Shown: positions 31,341 to 42,163 of the stretch, piece by piece | Layout of the letters: every line of letters starts with the position of its first letter | How positions within the stretch are numbered: position 1 is the first letter of the stretch | From: Agapetus fuscipes | Lineage: Eukaryota; Arthropoda; Insecta; Trichoptera; Glossosomatidae | DNA: 64,000 nt | NCBI GenBank assembly: GCA_951799405.1 | Contig: OX637356.1 | Location: 13,229,229 to 13,293,228, forward strand | Direction: 5' to 3' | Program-made: the position numbers and the translations under genes | The notes under the pieces: generated by a model | Told to the model about the DNA's origin: nothing | The model's input: the letters and a program-made list of their open reading frames with translations, nothing else | The model's database searches: none

Positions 31341-31926
31341 ATACCAATTCACTTCATTTTTCAAGTTCAAAAATCCCCGTTTTATTTACTTATCATAGGT
31401 GCCTTTGAAGGTAGGGCTTGAATTTGATTCCTCGTTCAGCACCCTTCTAGGGAAGTGCACTGCACAATTCCAACTACGCAGTAACCTTAGTATAAAACTC
31501 TACACTCAACTTATCCATAGCGCTTACACAAAAATATACGAAAACTAAAACAGCACTCACAGCAACAGTTATAGTTTTCATACATTTATTGAAGAACGCC
31601 ACGTAAACTTGAATACCTACTCGTGGAACAGTAGCTGGTAGACAATAATTTTGCAATAACAATGCACTCCATGGAACAATATCAACTTTGCAGAGTCATC
31701 TGTGTGAGAGGGACAACTAGATGCAAGCCTCAATAGATAGACAGAGAGGGGAGAGATTGTAATTAGATATAGTTCAATTAGTTCATGCCAATAGATGGCA
31801 GTTTGTGAATGAAATTGAAGTTTTAATGGTAAAGAATGAATTTTCATTTGAATGAAATTACAAAATTGAAAAGCAAAGTATTGCTTGATCAGATTTGAAG
31901 AGATTAAAATAAAATAAAATAATTAG
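31341..31926. other. no gene recognised
   Basis: Minus frames at 31474-31662 and 31617-31847 overlap each other and show no motif. Confidence 0.35.
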
Positions 31927-32062
31927 AGAAGATTGTGTATGAGGAAACAGATGAAAGTTGAAGAGATGAGAGAGATATGTAAGGACAAAAAAAAGTAAAG
32001 ACGCATCTGTGGAGGTACCGGCAAACCCCTAGTGAAACGGTGGCAGGATATAGTAGGTACAG
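31927..32062 (+). pseudogene. RTE-like LINE 3' fragment, diverged
   Basis: Parallels 29576-29640: MKVEEMREICKDKK-type residues, then GGTACCGGCAAACCCC and AACGGTGGCAGGAT, the counterpart of GGCCACCCC and the GGTGACAG terminus. Confidence 0.5.
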
Positions 32063-32126
32063 TTAAGCTATGACAACATTTAGAGATGGTAGTTTATGAT
32101 TCAGACTTATGTTCTTTTGAAGCAAG

Positions 32127-32448
32127 TCTGGTCGATAAGTCAGTTGGTAGAGTGCTTGCATTCCATGCCATGAGCTCGCGTTCGAATCTAGTCGAGGGTG
32201 TCAGAAATGATTTTACGTTTCGGTGTTTATTCCCAAAATAAAATTCCGACAAAGCTTACTCAGCCTTCACAAGAAATGAGTACCAGCCCGCTCGTGAGCT
32301 GGGGAACCCCCACTTTAACTGAAGTGATTGGCGTAAGACCGGCCCCCTTACCTGTAGAATAAAAAGGTAAAGGTTCAACTTGCCACATGCGGCCCCTTCG
32401 GGGATAACGCGGCAAGAAGTAAAATTATACCTGTAGCTTAGTTGCGTC
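32127..32448 (+). mobile_element. SINE-A, full-length copy
   Basis: Starts with the tRNA-like GGTCGATAAGTCAGTTGG (A box) and GCGTTCGAATCTAG (B box), then AGGGTGTCAGAAATGATTTT. The body follows (GCTTACTCAGCCTTCACAAG, GGCCCCTTCGGGGATAAC) and ends GTAGCTTAGTTGCG. Internal polymerase III promoter boxes are largely kept. Confidence 0.85.
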
Positions 32449-32799
32449 TTATAAACCTTTAAAAGTATTTTCTATTAAATGAATAGAATAAATCAAATAA
32501 AACGAGTTATATTTCCATTAAGATTTCACTAATATAACTAATCAGGCAGAAGCTCTCACGTATTTACCGCCTACACAGAAAATAATCCTCCTCCAAGTGA
32601 ACTCGTAAATTCTAATGGCAGAATTAACGTTCCATCAAATACAAATAAACTCCGAGGCCCTGTGACAAATGATCCGCAAGATACAAATAGAGAGATAGCA
32701 GAGCCATGCTTGAATATTAAACAGGGGCCCTTCTCCAAGGGGGCTCCGCACTGCTTGTTTGCCTTATCTACCATTTGATTAAAATATAACCTTTCGATA
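32449..32799. other. no gene recognised
   Basis: The 67-residue minus frame at 32571-32774 lies in a GC-richer patch without a recognisable motif. Confidence 0.3.
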
Positions 32800-32890
32800 A
32801 AATTGTCTTAAGATCATATTCTATACAATCTGAGCTGAGAAAAAAACGTGAATATTTTTACAATCAATATCCAGTTTTCGCAAGACACGG
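32800..32890 (-). repeat. R3 dispersed repeat, fragment
   Basis: TATTCTATACAATCTGAGCTGA matches the R3 part also seen at 28600 and, reversed, at 22500 and 61080. Confidence 0.55.
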
Positions 32891-32934
32891 TGTTATGTAT
32901 TATGTATTATATCAGTATTACGGCCGAGGGAGGG

Positions 32935-33072
32935 GACCTGTTTCAGGGAATGTCGGCAAGAGTTGCAGGGCCTATGTTCATTTGTGATTGAGTTTTTATA
33001 TTGTTGGTCCACATGCGGCATGTATTAGTGCGATCTTATACATGTCGGCTTGTGGTAATGGGCTTAATATTA
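32935..33072 (+). repeat. R1 repeat, 3' half, tail to tail with next copy
   Basis: GACCTGTTTCAGGGAATGTC through TGTCGGCTTGTGGTAATGG. Its tail merges with the tail of the opposite copy at 33073. Confidence 0.8.
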
Positions 33073-33322
33073 ATCTAATCTAAGTTTCAAAATATATGTT
33101 ACATTAAAGATTCACATTATATGCACTTTCACAGACATGCACAAGTTCGCGCTTAAACATGCCGCATGTGGTCCTACAATATAAAAACTCGAATCTCACA
33201 TGGACATACACCCTGCAACTCTTGTCGACCTCCCCTGAAAACAGGGGTGACATTGGCAAAGTGAACCATTTTCCACAGCATGGGTGGTCAGCCGCATACC
33301 AACCTATATGTCAAGGAACAGA
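33073..33322 (-). repeat. R1 repeat, full length
   Basis: AATCTAATCTAAGTTTC tail through CTATATGTCAAGGAACAG. All internal blocks are present. Confidence 0.85.
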
Positions 33323-33366
33323 ATCTTAAATGATAAATATCTTTGCAGCTTAGATTTAGATTTAGA
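33323..33366 (+). repeat. R1 repeat, 3' tail fragment
   Basis: ATCTTAAATGATAAATATCT and TTGCAGCTTAGATTTAGATT only. Confidence 0.7.
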
Positions 33367-33604
33367 GTCAAGTTTCTGATCTTACTAACCTATTTGGAAT
33401 AGAATGACGTCGGTTCGATCGCCATTTGGGTCATTTGACAACAACTTTGATCCTGGTTCAACAGATGTCATCGGGTAATTATTAATTAGTGATTCATTAA
33501 AATATACAATAATGAATTAATTATTAATCGATGATATTAATACCTGTTTCTGTACGGGCAGAATTGATTGATGAATTGCATTTCTCTTCACAAATCTATT
33601 TTTT
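33367..33604. other. no gene recognised; local inverted repeats
   Basis: AT-rich, with an imperfect palindrome around TATTAATTAGTGATTCATTA at about 33480-33535. I see no gene. Confidence 0.35.
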
Positions 33605-33790
33605 TTAAAGACGCATTGACCCAGTGCACATACAAACATTGCTCATGTGAAATTACCTCTGAAGGGCATATGACAAACAAGCACTAAGACGACGAAGGGT
33701 AGAAACATCAGTGCTAGGGGAATAAGGGAGGGATAGGTTGTGGAGCAGACAAGAACGGAAACAAGACATTGTGATAATTTACATTTTAAG
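33605..33790 (-). repeat. R3 dispersed repeat
   Basis: GCATTGACCCAGTGCACATA and CAAACATTGCTCATGTGAAA match R3 on the minus strand. Confidence 0.65.
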
Positions 33791-34079
33791 AGCTTATGAA
33801 TTGAACTTGTCAACAGCTTTTAGAAAACATGTTTAAAGATTTACAAAAAAAAATGTTAAGAGCGCTCTCGAAAATTTTTAATTTTAAAATCTGCGTTCGC
33901 TTAATACCTATCTATGCCACAGCCGCGCGCTCGGAGCTCTTATTTTGTAGTTTTTGAAAGGTACGTATATTAACTTATAATATCTGTGGACTAGAAATTA
34001 TTTTAACCAAAAAAGACATATATATATTATATGTCTCAACTTACTTACGAAAATGGTCATTAAAAAAAAAAAAAAAAAA

Positions 34080-34402
34080 CGCAACTAAGCTACACATATA
34101 GTGTAACTTCTTGCCGCGTTATCCCCGAAGGGGTCGCATGTGGCGAGTTGAACCTATTTATTTTTACAGGTAAGGGGGCCGGCCTTACGCCAACCACTTC
34201 AGTTGAAGTGGGAATTTCCCAGCTCCCGAGGGGGCTGGTACTCATTTCTTGTAAAGGCTGAGTAAACCTCGCCGGTATTTATATAATGGGGTTTTAAATA
34301 CACACCGAAATTGGAAATCATTTCTGAGACCCTCCTCGGTGGGATTCGAACCCGAGCTCACGGGGTAGAATGCAAGCACTCTACCAACTGAGCTATCGAC
34401 CG
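34080..34402 (-). mobile_element. SINE-A, best reference copy
   Basis: On the minus strand it starts CCGGTCGATAGCTCAGTTGG with TAGAGTGCTTGCATT, then GGGTTCGAATCCCACC, a clear tRNA-like A box and B box. The body and the terminus TGTGTAGCTTAGTTGCG follow, with a T-run before it on the plus strand. This is a tRNA-derived SINE, not a functional tRNA gene: there is no closed acceptor stem and a long non-tRNA body is attached. Confidence 0.9.
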
Positions 34403-34404
34403 GA

Positions 34405-34610
34405 CATTAGTAATAAAAATAACAAAGAACTTCACAGTTGCATTTCATTAGTAATAAAAGTAACAAAGAACTTCACAGTTGCATTTCATTAGTAATAAAA
34501 ATAACAAAGAACTTCACAGTTGCATTTCATTAGTAATAAAAATAACAAAGAACTTCACAGTTGCATTTCATTAGTAATAAAAATAACAAAGAACTTCACA
34601 GTTGCATTTC
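34405..34610 (+). repeat. 5 x 41-bp tandem repeat
   Basis: Unit CATTAGTAATAAAAATAACA plus AAGAACTTCACAGTTGCATTT begins at 34405, 34446, 34487, 34528 and 34569. The units are nearly identical and start at the edge of SINE-A. Confidence 0.9.
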
Positions 34611-34755
34611 CATGTGTACAAAAAACTCGGCACAACGAAAAAAAAATCTTGAATGTTGGTGCCATTTCAAATAACGGCTGCCGACTAGACCGGAAATAAC
34701 TAGAGTTGACAGATAACACACGTTATAAATATTGTGATCGCCAAAGTCGTGGCAA

Positions 34756-34860
34756 TATTTCATATTTCATATTTTAACTTTATCACTTTTCATTTCATAT
34801 TTCATATTTTAACTTTATCACTTTTCATTTCATATTTCATATTTTAACTTTATCACATTA
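34756..34860 (+). repeat. 3 x 35-bp tandem repeat
   Basis: CATATTTCATATTTTAACTT units begin at about 34761, 34796 and 34831. Confidence 0.85.
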
Positions 34861-34899
34861 TAACCACTGCAACGTGTGACAGGAGAGAAACGCAAGTGG

Positions 34900-35110
34900 T
34901 AGCATGTCGCTGCCTTTGTTCTTGTTTGCCGTAGAGACCATTAAGCTAATTTTACATGAGCAATTTTTGCATGTGTACTGGACCAATGTGTCTTATGAAA
35001 ACAGGAAATTGATTTCAAAAATATTTAAAACAACTCTCAGATTACGAATTTTACGCTTATTCTTAGCTCAGATTGTGAAGAATTTTATTCTTATGACAAC
35101 TGCAGTATGT
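34900..35110 (+). repeat. R3 dispersed repeat
   Basis: GTTTGCCGTAGAGACCATTA, then TTTTACATGAGCAATTTTTG and GTGTACTGGACCAATGTGTC match 60920-61010. Confidence 0.7.
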
Positions 35111-35264
35111 ATCAAATCAGCACGTTAGTTTCCGCTCCTCTATGTTATTACTCATAGTAGCTTGCAGTACACTTTTTGGCAGCCATTTTTTTATGCCGGT
35201 CAGATAGACTCAACCTTTTCCATCCTTCAACATCAAAACTAAAAATGTTCAACAATAAATCAAT

Positions 35265-35415
35265 AAAATAAAACTATTTTTTGTTCAACGTAGTTTATTT
35301 TCACAATAATATTTAATATCTCGAGTACTTTCGACCTTCAATATTCAGGCCATTATCAAGAGTCTAAATATTATTATAAAAATAAACTACGTTGAACAAA
35401 AAATAGCTTTATTTT
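35265..35415. mobile_element. foldback element, 51-bp terminal inverted repeats
   Basis: 35265-35315 and 35365-35415 are reverse complements with about three mismatches (core TTTTTTGTTCAACGTAGTTT). The centre carries CTCGAGTACTTTCGACCTTC. Confidence 0.8.
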
Positions 35416-35489
35416 AAAAAAATGAATTTTCACTGTGTGAATACACAAACCCTACAAAATCTAATAAATCAATAGTTTCGCAAATTATA

Positions 35490-35668
35490 TTTTTAGTAAT
35501 AATAATATCAGGATGATTTTTGCGAGCGCTGTTTTTGTGTAAATCACACCCCAAGAGCCCCCAGCGAGCTTGGTCGTCGCTAAAGAAAGCGTCGATTCTC
35601 AATCAAGACCAAGTTGCTGTAGGGCTGGATGAACTTTGGTGACGGGTCTTGGTAATGGTTTGTGTATT
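35490..35668 (-). repeat. SINE-B, 3' part
   Basis: Reverse complement of the SINE-B body and tail: TAATAATAATATCAGGATGA, GCGAGCGCTGTTTTTGTGT, AGCGAGCTTGGTCGTCGC. The tRNA-like head is absent. Confidence 0.8.
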
Positions 35669-35999
35669 TCCACTTTATTAATTCATTAAAACATTGAAAA
35701 ACATTAAATAAAAAAAAAACAAGTTTTTAGTTACTCGTAAGCGTAACTACAGATGTTATGGATATGTGAAGGTTCCAAGGAATTTTATGAAAAAAGTGGT
35801 CAATATAGTGCATACACGCAGAATTTCTTAGTAAATATTTAGTTTTTACATACTGTAAAATTGCGTTTCCTTTCTCGCAATTTCGCTTTCTTGATGACTA
35901 AAATTATTTTTTAGCGTAAAATCCGTAGGAAGTAGAATGTCGACCGATTATTTCTAAAATAGTAATAATAAATTTCTAAGTTAAGTATCAAAGTCTTAA

Positions 36000-36197
36000 T
36001 CTAAATTAAAGTTGCAAAGATATATATCATTTCAGATTCATATTAAATACATTCCCACAAGCACACACATAGTAGTTGAACATAAGCCCTGCAACTTTTG
36101 TCGACCTTCCCAGAAACAGGGGTGACATTAGCAAAGTTAACCATCTTTGTACAGTATGGGTGGTCAGCTTCATACCAACCTATAAGTCAAGGAATGT
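36000..36197 (-). repeat. R1 repeat with internal deletion
   Basis: Lacks the segment between ACACACATAGT and TGAACATAAGCCCTGC. It ends at TATAAGTCAAGGAATG. Confidence 0.8.
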
Positions 36198-37044
36198 ATT
36201 ATTAAGAAATTGTTGATTGCAAAAAAAATATTTTTGTAAACATGTAACATGGAAAATCGTAAAATGTTCTCGCTTCGAAAATGTTGCATATCACTTGCCG
36301 ACGAAACAAAGGTTTGTTATGAGATAGTTTTAGCGAAAAAAAAAAAGTGCCGCAGGTCCCGCCTTCTGTGAGCGTTGGCGCTCGACTGAGGTTTACCCCG
36401 CGAATCTCGCATTTAAAAGCCATTTGTAAAATAATAATAAAAAATACATCTTGTGAAATAAAAAATTTGAAAAAAATTCAACTAAGCTCAAGATTATATT
36501 GTTCAATATTTGAAAATAATTGGGCACAAATAACCATTTTTTGAGATTTTATTCGAAGATACAATGTACACTTTTTTGTCCGTTTTTGCTTCTAGATTTT
36601 TTTTTTTAATTCAGTTTTCTTCATCTGAATCACATTTTAAATCACACCACAAACTAAAACAGGATATAAAGTATATTTGTAATTTTTTTTTAGATTTCAA
36701 AACACCACCAATTTACAGAAAAACTGGTTCAAAAATTGTATGTTTTCCACTTACCGCAAGAAGGTGTTCGTAATTTTTATTTTTTCAAGTAATAAAAGCG
36801 TTTATAGACATATATTATTTGATGCATATTGCAAATGAAATGTTTAACTAACACTTAAAGTTATCAAAAATTTATATTTGTCCATATTTATTGAAAAAAA
36901 ACCACGTCAAAAACTGTGTTTTCGAGAAATTTCCTAGCACCCTCTTAAAGTTAAATTGATTTTTGACCTAAAAAACCTTTGAAGAGTTGATGAAATGTGT
37001 AAGAAAAAATTGTTACAGGATATTTTTAAGGATAATTGAGTGGA
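36198..37044. other. no gene recognised
   Basis: AT-rich frames (36202-36423, 36347-36544, 36564-36773) lack recognisable motifs. Confidence 0.35.
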
Positions 37045-37305
37045 ATCAACGGTTTATACTTAAGTGATTAACACTTTAGACTAGTAATTGAAAGGTCGTG
37101 GGTACGATTCACGGTGAAGCACAACAAAATAATTTTAGATTTCAATAAAAACTCTTAGTGAGGTTGAAAAACTCATCTGCCTTTACCAAAGACTGGCCAC
37201 CTTTGGTCCATTTAGCCTCACAGTAATTGATGGCCAAGCTTTCAAATGGATCTTGAGATGTGATTAACGCAAAACAGAGCTTATAAAATAATACATAATC
37301 CTTGT
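37045..37305 (+). repeat. SINE-B, diverged copy
   Basis: GATTAACACTTTAGACTAGT and GTGGGTACGATTCACGG keep the tRNA-like layout. GAGGTTGAAAAACTCAT, TACCAAAGACTGGCCAC and GAGATGTGATTAACGC follow the SINE-B body. Confidence 0.55.
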
Positions 37306-37361
37306 GCGCCCTTGCATTGACAGTAGTCACGAAACGGCACTCTACAAATCACATCATCATT

Positions 37362-37612
37362 CCTTGACTTATAGGTTGGTATGAGGCTCACAAACCATAC
37401 TGTAAACAATGGTTCACTTTGCCAAGGTCACCCTGTGTCAGGGAAGGTCGGCAAAAGTTGTAGGGCTCATGTTCATTTGAGGTTTGGATTTTATTTGTAA
37501 GTACGCATTCAGCATTTGTAAGCGCGAACTACACGTGTTTGTTTGTGGGCATACATCTGAGAGCTTTAAATGAATATATCCTTGCAACTTAGATTATAGA
37601 TATTATAGATCA
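37362..37612 (+). repeat. R1 repeat, full length
   Basis: TTCCTTGACTTATAGGTTGG to TTAGATTATAGATATTATAG, carrying the CGCATTCAGCATTTGTAAGC variant and a (TAGATTA)n-type tail. Confidence 0.85.
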
Positions 37613-37635
37613 TCATCATTTTCATCATCATCTAT

Positions 37636-37803
37636 TTTTGACAATTATATTAATTTTCGGATATTTAAGTTCATCCTCAGTCGCCGTACAGATAGGATGT
37701 TCTCCCGAAGACGTCGGCTACGTCGCTGACGAAACGTAGAGAATAATGTAAGTTCTCACCGAACGGTTCGTTAAATATCCGAAAATTAATATAATTGTCA
37801 AAA
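37636..37803. mobile_element. 168-bp element with perfect 32-bp terminal inverted repeats
   Basis: 37636-37667 (TTTTGACAATTATATTAATT onward) is the exact reverse complement of 37772-37803. The core holds GAAGACGTCGGCTACGTCGC, shared with 39900-39970 and, more loosely, 10500-10570. The core also resembles Penelope-type 3' ends. Confidence 0.75.
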
Positions 37804-37889
37804 TGTCAAACGACCGTAATTTTAACTTAAACCTAATCATCTATTTTTTCTTAAAGTCAAAATAATTAAAATATACATTTTCTCTTTCA

Positions 37890-38141
37890 TCTATTATCTA
37901 AGTTGCAAAGAAGAATTTTTATTTAAGATTCGTATTTAATGCAATCTCATAAGCAGACACGTATAAATTTGGGCTTACACATGCCGCATGTAGACTTGCA
38001 ACGTACAAACCCAATCTCAAATGAGCATAAGCCCTGCAACTCTTGCCGACCTTCCCTGAAACAGAGGTGACATTGCCAATGTGAACCATTTCTTTAAAAA
38101 TATTATTGCTCAGCCTCATACCAACCTATAAGTCAAGGAAT
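37890..38141 (-). repeat. R1 repeat, full length
   Basis: ATTATCTAAGTTGCAAAG to CTATAAGTCAAGGAAT, with the usual order of blocks. Confidence 0.85.
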
Positions 38142-38723
38142 CACCAATCGGAAAATGCACTAATTATGCATTTATTTACTAAGGGACCCAAATGTGTACC
38201 TTGGCAGACACTCAAGTGCTGCTTATGCTACTGAGCACATTTCTCCCGCTCCAAGACGTTGGCGATAAATTCACGATGACACCTCGTACCCGTAATGAGC
38301 CGTGAAGGTGTAAAATTGCACTAACAAAAGGAGCCCCCTCGCTCATCTGGGGGATCCACTCTCTGTCTTGTTTTATATCCGGATTTAGTAAGAGGTTTTT
38401 CGTACTCGTGTGTCATGCTTAATACATACTATTTTTGGAAATGTAAATATATACATTTATATCTATAATTATGTTAAATTTAAGTATATTGTTAGGATAA
38501 ATTGGCATTCAATGTTTAGATTTTTCAAAGTTTGTGTATTAACGGAGTGAATTTTTTTTTTTATGTTAATTAAAAATATTTTTATGAAACAAGTCGTCCA
38601 TTTTATTTTCATATTTTTTGAGTTGCATTGCCAAAACGCTATCGATCTTTATCCGTCCATCTTCTGAGGTCGTCCTCTGTGTTTGATAAAAGTTATTTGT
38701 AGGTATTTAATATTTATGTTTTA
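38142..38723. other. no gene recognised
   Basis: A GC-richer patch at 38195-38365 carries no frame I can support. The rest is AT-rich. Confidence 0.35.
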
Positions 38724-38935
38724 TGCATGCCCACAAGCAGACGTATTTTCGCACTTACACATGCTGCATGTGTATTTATTTACAAGATAACCAAACCTCA
38801 ATTGCAAATAAATCTAGCAAGCTGCAACTCGTGCGGCCTTTTGCTGAAACACGGGTGGCATTATCAAAAGTGAACCAAGTTTTTAGATCAGAGGGGTCAG
38901 CCTCATATCAACTTATTAGTCAGGATCAGTATGAT
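38724..38935 (-). repeat. R1 repeat, diverged, tail missing
   Basis: GCATGCCCACAAGCAGACG through CAACTTATTAGTCAGGA. It pairs with the plus-strand copy just downstream. Confidence 0.7.
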
Positions 38936-38961
38936 AAATATAATAAGTATAGTATAATCCT

Positions 38962-39203
38962 ATGGCTTATAGGTTGGTATGAGGCTGACCGCCCATTCTG
39001 TAAAATGGTTAACTTTTTCAATGTCACCCCTGTTTCAGGGAAGTTCGGCACAACTTGCAGGGCTTATGTTAATTTGAGGTGTGTTTTATTTAATTGTTTG
39101 TACACATTCAACATTTGTAATCGTGAACTTACACGTGTCTGTTTGGGGGCGTGCATTTAAGATTATTTTTTAATGTAAATATATTATTTTTGCAACTAAG
39201 ATG
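38962..39203 (+). repeat. R1 repeat, near full length
   Basis: CTTATAGGTTGGTATGAGGC through TTGCAACTAAGATGG. It carries the ACACATTCAACATTTGTAA variant. Confidence 0.8.
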
Positions 39204-39809
39204 GTATGATAAATAAAATCCATCAGATTTATTGTACATAGAATATTGAAGTATGTACATAAAAAAGATACAAATATAACGTTTGTTGGCGTCCTTTGAG
39301 AATTAAACCTGTGTAAGAGATTCCAAGATCTGAAATATCCTGTCTTGAGATGTATGCCGTACGACTGCTGGTCCCTGGACAATTTGTTTGTGCCACAAAG
39401 AAAACTATGTACAGACACACTATAGCAATCCAGAGAAGCATCCTGGGAAATATACTTTGATCAAAGTCAAACAATCGCTGGAATGGTCGATGGGTACCAA
39501 AATTTGCGTTATTGAAACAATCACAAGTTCGAACCCCGCCTACACCGTGTCTTATCGATAACAACTTTTAGCATGGTTCAACATATTATATCATCGAGTA
39601 AATATTAACAAATAATTTATGAAAATATTTAATAATACATAATATCAATAAATTTCTCTGGTCAGGCAAAATACGAATTGGTTTTAAAAAGTAAAGCCAT
39701 TTTAAGATTGTACAAAATAGAATACCTAAGATGTTTAAGAAAGAAGCAATCTGGTTTCTTAAGATAAAATATCTATGAAGTAGCACGCATGTAAAGTACC
39801 TTGAATAAA
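39204..39809. other. no gene recognised
   Basis: Minus frames at 39170-39564 and 39586-39786 have no supportable motif. AAGTTCGAACCCCGCC at about 39529 resembles a tRNA B box and may be a relic of another SINE. Confidence 0.3.
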
Positions 39810-39865
39810 GTTTGGTATGGGGCTAACCACCCATACTGTAAAAAACAATCACTTCTACCAACGTC
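39810..39865 (+). repeat. R1 repeat, head only
   Basis: AAGTTTGGTATGGGGCTAAC and ACCCATACTGTAAAAAACA only, running into the repeat at 39880. Confidence 0.6.
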
Positions 39866-39879
39866 AACTCAGTTCATCA

Positions 39880-40075
39880 TCAGTCGTCGTGCAGAGAGGA
39901 TGTTCTCCTTAAGACGTCGGCTACGTCGCTGACGAAACGTCGAGAATGATGTAAGTTCTCTCTAAACGGTTCGTTAAATATCCGATTTATATTAAGTTTT
40001 GAAATTTGTTCAGTTTTAAAAATTAATATGTTGTGAAAATGTCAAACGACCGTAATTCTAACTTAAACCTAACTA
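39880..40075 (+). repeat. relative of the 37636 element, without its terminal repeats
   Basis: AAGACGTCGGCTACGTCGCT and GACGAAACGTCGAGAATGAT, then GGTTCGTTAAATATCCGA and AATGTCAAACGACCGTAATT, align with 37700-37825. Confidence 0.65.
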
Positions 40076-40084
40076 TAACATCAT

Positions 40085-40402
40085 AAATACCAAAATCTCA
40101 ATATATCTCAAATATCAAATGAACATACACCGTGCAACTCTTGCCAACCTTCCCTGAAACATGGGTCTTGCCTTACTTCTGATTTCTGTATTCTACCGCC
40201 ATTCCTCCAAGGGTGGCCGGTACCTCCATAAAAATCCTCCACTTGACTCTGTCCTTGAATATTTCTTTCATGTCATCTAGTTTCAACATTCTTTTCATGC
40301 ACACTCTTCTCTTGTTTCCACTCTATAAATTCGATTCATTCGCCATTTTCAACCATTTTCTACAGCATGGGTGGTCAGCCGCATACCAACATCATGTGAT
40401 AA
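40085..40402 (-). repeat. R1 repeat split by a LINE fragment
   Basis: R1 runs 40085-40172 (to GAAACATGGGT) and resumes at 40353-40402 (CCATTTTCTACAGCATGGGT to CATACCAAC). The gap is an RTE-like LINE end. Confidence 0.7.
40180..40350 (-). pseudogene. RTE-like LINE 3' fragment inside R1
   Basis: TTCTACCGCCATTCCTCCAA and GGGTGGCCGGTACCTCC mirror the 3' end of 29560-29868 (CACCATTCCGCTAGGGATGG), followed by the diverged Lys/Arg-rich C-terminus. Confidence 0.55.
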
Positions 40403-40886
40403 TTTTTTTTCAAAGGAATTACATAAATAATATAAAAGCAAGTATGTAGACTAGAGATTAGTTATAGCACGTATACCTAGCGAAACAATTAACAAACGCT
40501 TTGATGATCCGATACCAGATGACGGGGTGGGTGTGTATGTGTGTGGATGGGAGGGAAGAGAAAGACCCGGGAAAGTATAGGTGGAGCGTGTAAGGGAAGG
40601 TAAACAGCAAAATAATAAACATCCGGAAATTTGAAACGGAAGTCTGAGACGTGGGTGGGGGAAACGATGCGCGAGACACAAAGTCTCTTACACCCCAACC
40701 CTAGTAAAGAAAACCCCAATATTCAACCCCTTCGGATTCCATATTTTTTCTACAGTTTCTGTAAGTCACAGTGGGTGGTTAGGTATTTTTTTTTCCAGGA
40801 AAAAAACAGTTACAGAGTTATATGCTTAGAAATAAATAAGTTTTTTTTTAACAAGTGAATTTTCCTTTAAAAATAGTTTGATTACA
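40403..40886. other. no gene recognised
   Basis: Three overlapping minus frames near 40451-40719 result from a GC-richer, purine-rich patch. No motif supports any of them. Confidence 0.35.
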
Positions 40887-41118
40887 TGATATGAGGCTGA
40901 CCACCCATACTGTTAAAAATGGTTCACTTTACCAATGTCACCCCTGCTTCAGGGAAGGTCGGCAAGAGTTGCAGGGCTTATGTTCATTTGAGATTGGGTT
41001 TTTATATTGAAGGTCCACATGCGGCATGTGTGAGCGTGAACTTATACATGTCTGCTTGTGGGAATACGGTGAATCTGAAATGATATCCATCTTTGCAGCT
41101 TAGATTTAGATTTTAGAC
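40887..41118 (+). repeat. R1 repeat, near full length
   Basis: GATATGAGGCTGACCACCCA to CAGCTTAGATTTAGATTTT, close to the R1 consensus. Confidence 0.85.
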
Positions 41119-41859
41119 ATATTGTTAATGTCTTGTTACGAATGTACTACAAAAGTGTATGTCTGACATGTTTACTTACTTATGCTTGTGTATCTGTGTG
41201 TGTTTACTTTAACTTGTATATGTTTGTATAGACGTAAGTGTTTGATAGTGTTTTTTTCTGGAAACTTCTATTCAAAACAACTCTCTAACGGTATGGTGTA
41301 TGCGAGAATAAGCTCTAGTCACTCTATAAATACGGATTGCAGTGCTGTGAATGCACATGTGACTCGAAACTTATATAAAAAATAACCACACTATTGACAT
41401 AACTTTTTTCTTTTCATTCAGTATAAAGTCGCAATGCTAACGCTAAAAATACCGCACATTACAGTATGTTGTTCTCGAGGAAAACGCACCTTTATTTTTT
41501 CATAAATTTATTTTCCACTTGCCGTGAGCAGCTTAATTTCGTACAGATGGTAGAAACTAAAGACATAAAATAAATTGACGTTGAAATGGCTGATATCGGG
41601 GTCATTTATACCAAAACTCATGGAAGAAGCACCACCTCTGTAGGATGAGGGTTGAGGATTGATTTTTGTATTCTACAAGCGTCGCTTGAAGGAGTGTAAA
41701 ACTTTTATCCCTGGGAATGTTTACAAGAGTCAAAGTGTTATTTGATGCTGCGGAAAAGTGTTGTTAAATTATTATTATTATTACTGTTGTACAAGATGTT
41801 CCATAGAATATCTTATAATTTTGTAATATATAAGTGCGTATATTTGTATGTACCTATCT
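41119..41859. other. no gene recognised
   Basis: The 67-residue frame at 41182-41385 has no motif. The rest is AT-rich. Confidence 0.35.
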
Positions 41860-42140
41860 TATTTTCCTTATTATAGATCCATAATCTGTTTATTGTGGAA
41901 CTCCCTCCTATGATGCAGAAGACCAGCTGTTCTTCCATCTTTTGGAAGAGCGACCTGGTAGACGCTGGCCGTCCGGTATCTCCTGTGCCACGACTCGGGC
42001 TATCCTTCCTTCGTTCATGCGGTCTATATGGTCCCTCCAGAACCGTCTTCTCTTCCTGCTCCATCTGATGATGTCTTCACTATCGCACATTCTTCTGATT
42101 TCTGAGTTCCTCAATCGATCTCTCACTGTTTTGCAGCAAT
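41860..42140 (-). pseudogene. LINE ORF2 C-terminal fragment (GRPxKRW type)
   Basis: The minus frame at 41908-42126 reads LRNSEIRRMCDSEDIIRWSR, then RRRFWRDHIDRMNEGRI and GRSSKRWKNSW. RRRWRDHVDRM followed by PGRPxKRW is a common closing motif of LINE proteins. It is a third LINE family in the window. Everything upstream is missing. Confidence 0.55.
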
Positions 42141-42163
42141 AGCGCGGAGTGTTTTCATCTCAG

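Noticed and set aside
34320..34402. Functional tRNA gene
   Set aside because: A and B boxes are present, but there is no matching acceptor stem and the sequence continues into a SINE body.
34405..34610. CRISPR array
   Set aside because: Contiguous 41-bp tandem units without spacers in eukaryotic DNA.
40451..40719. Three overlapping minus-strand Pro/Ser-rich frames
   Set aside because: All three frames are open over the same purine-rich patch, which shows composition rather than coding.
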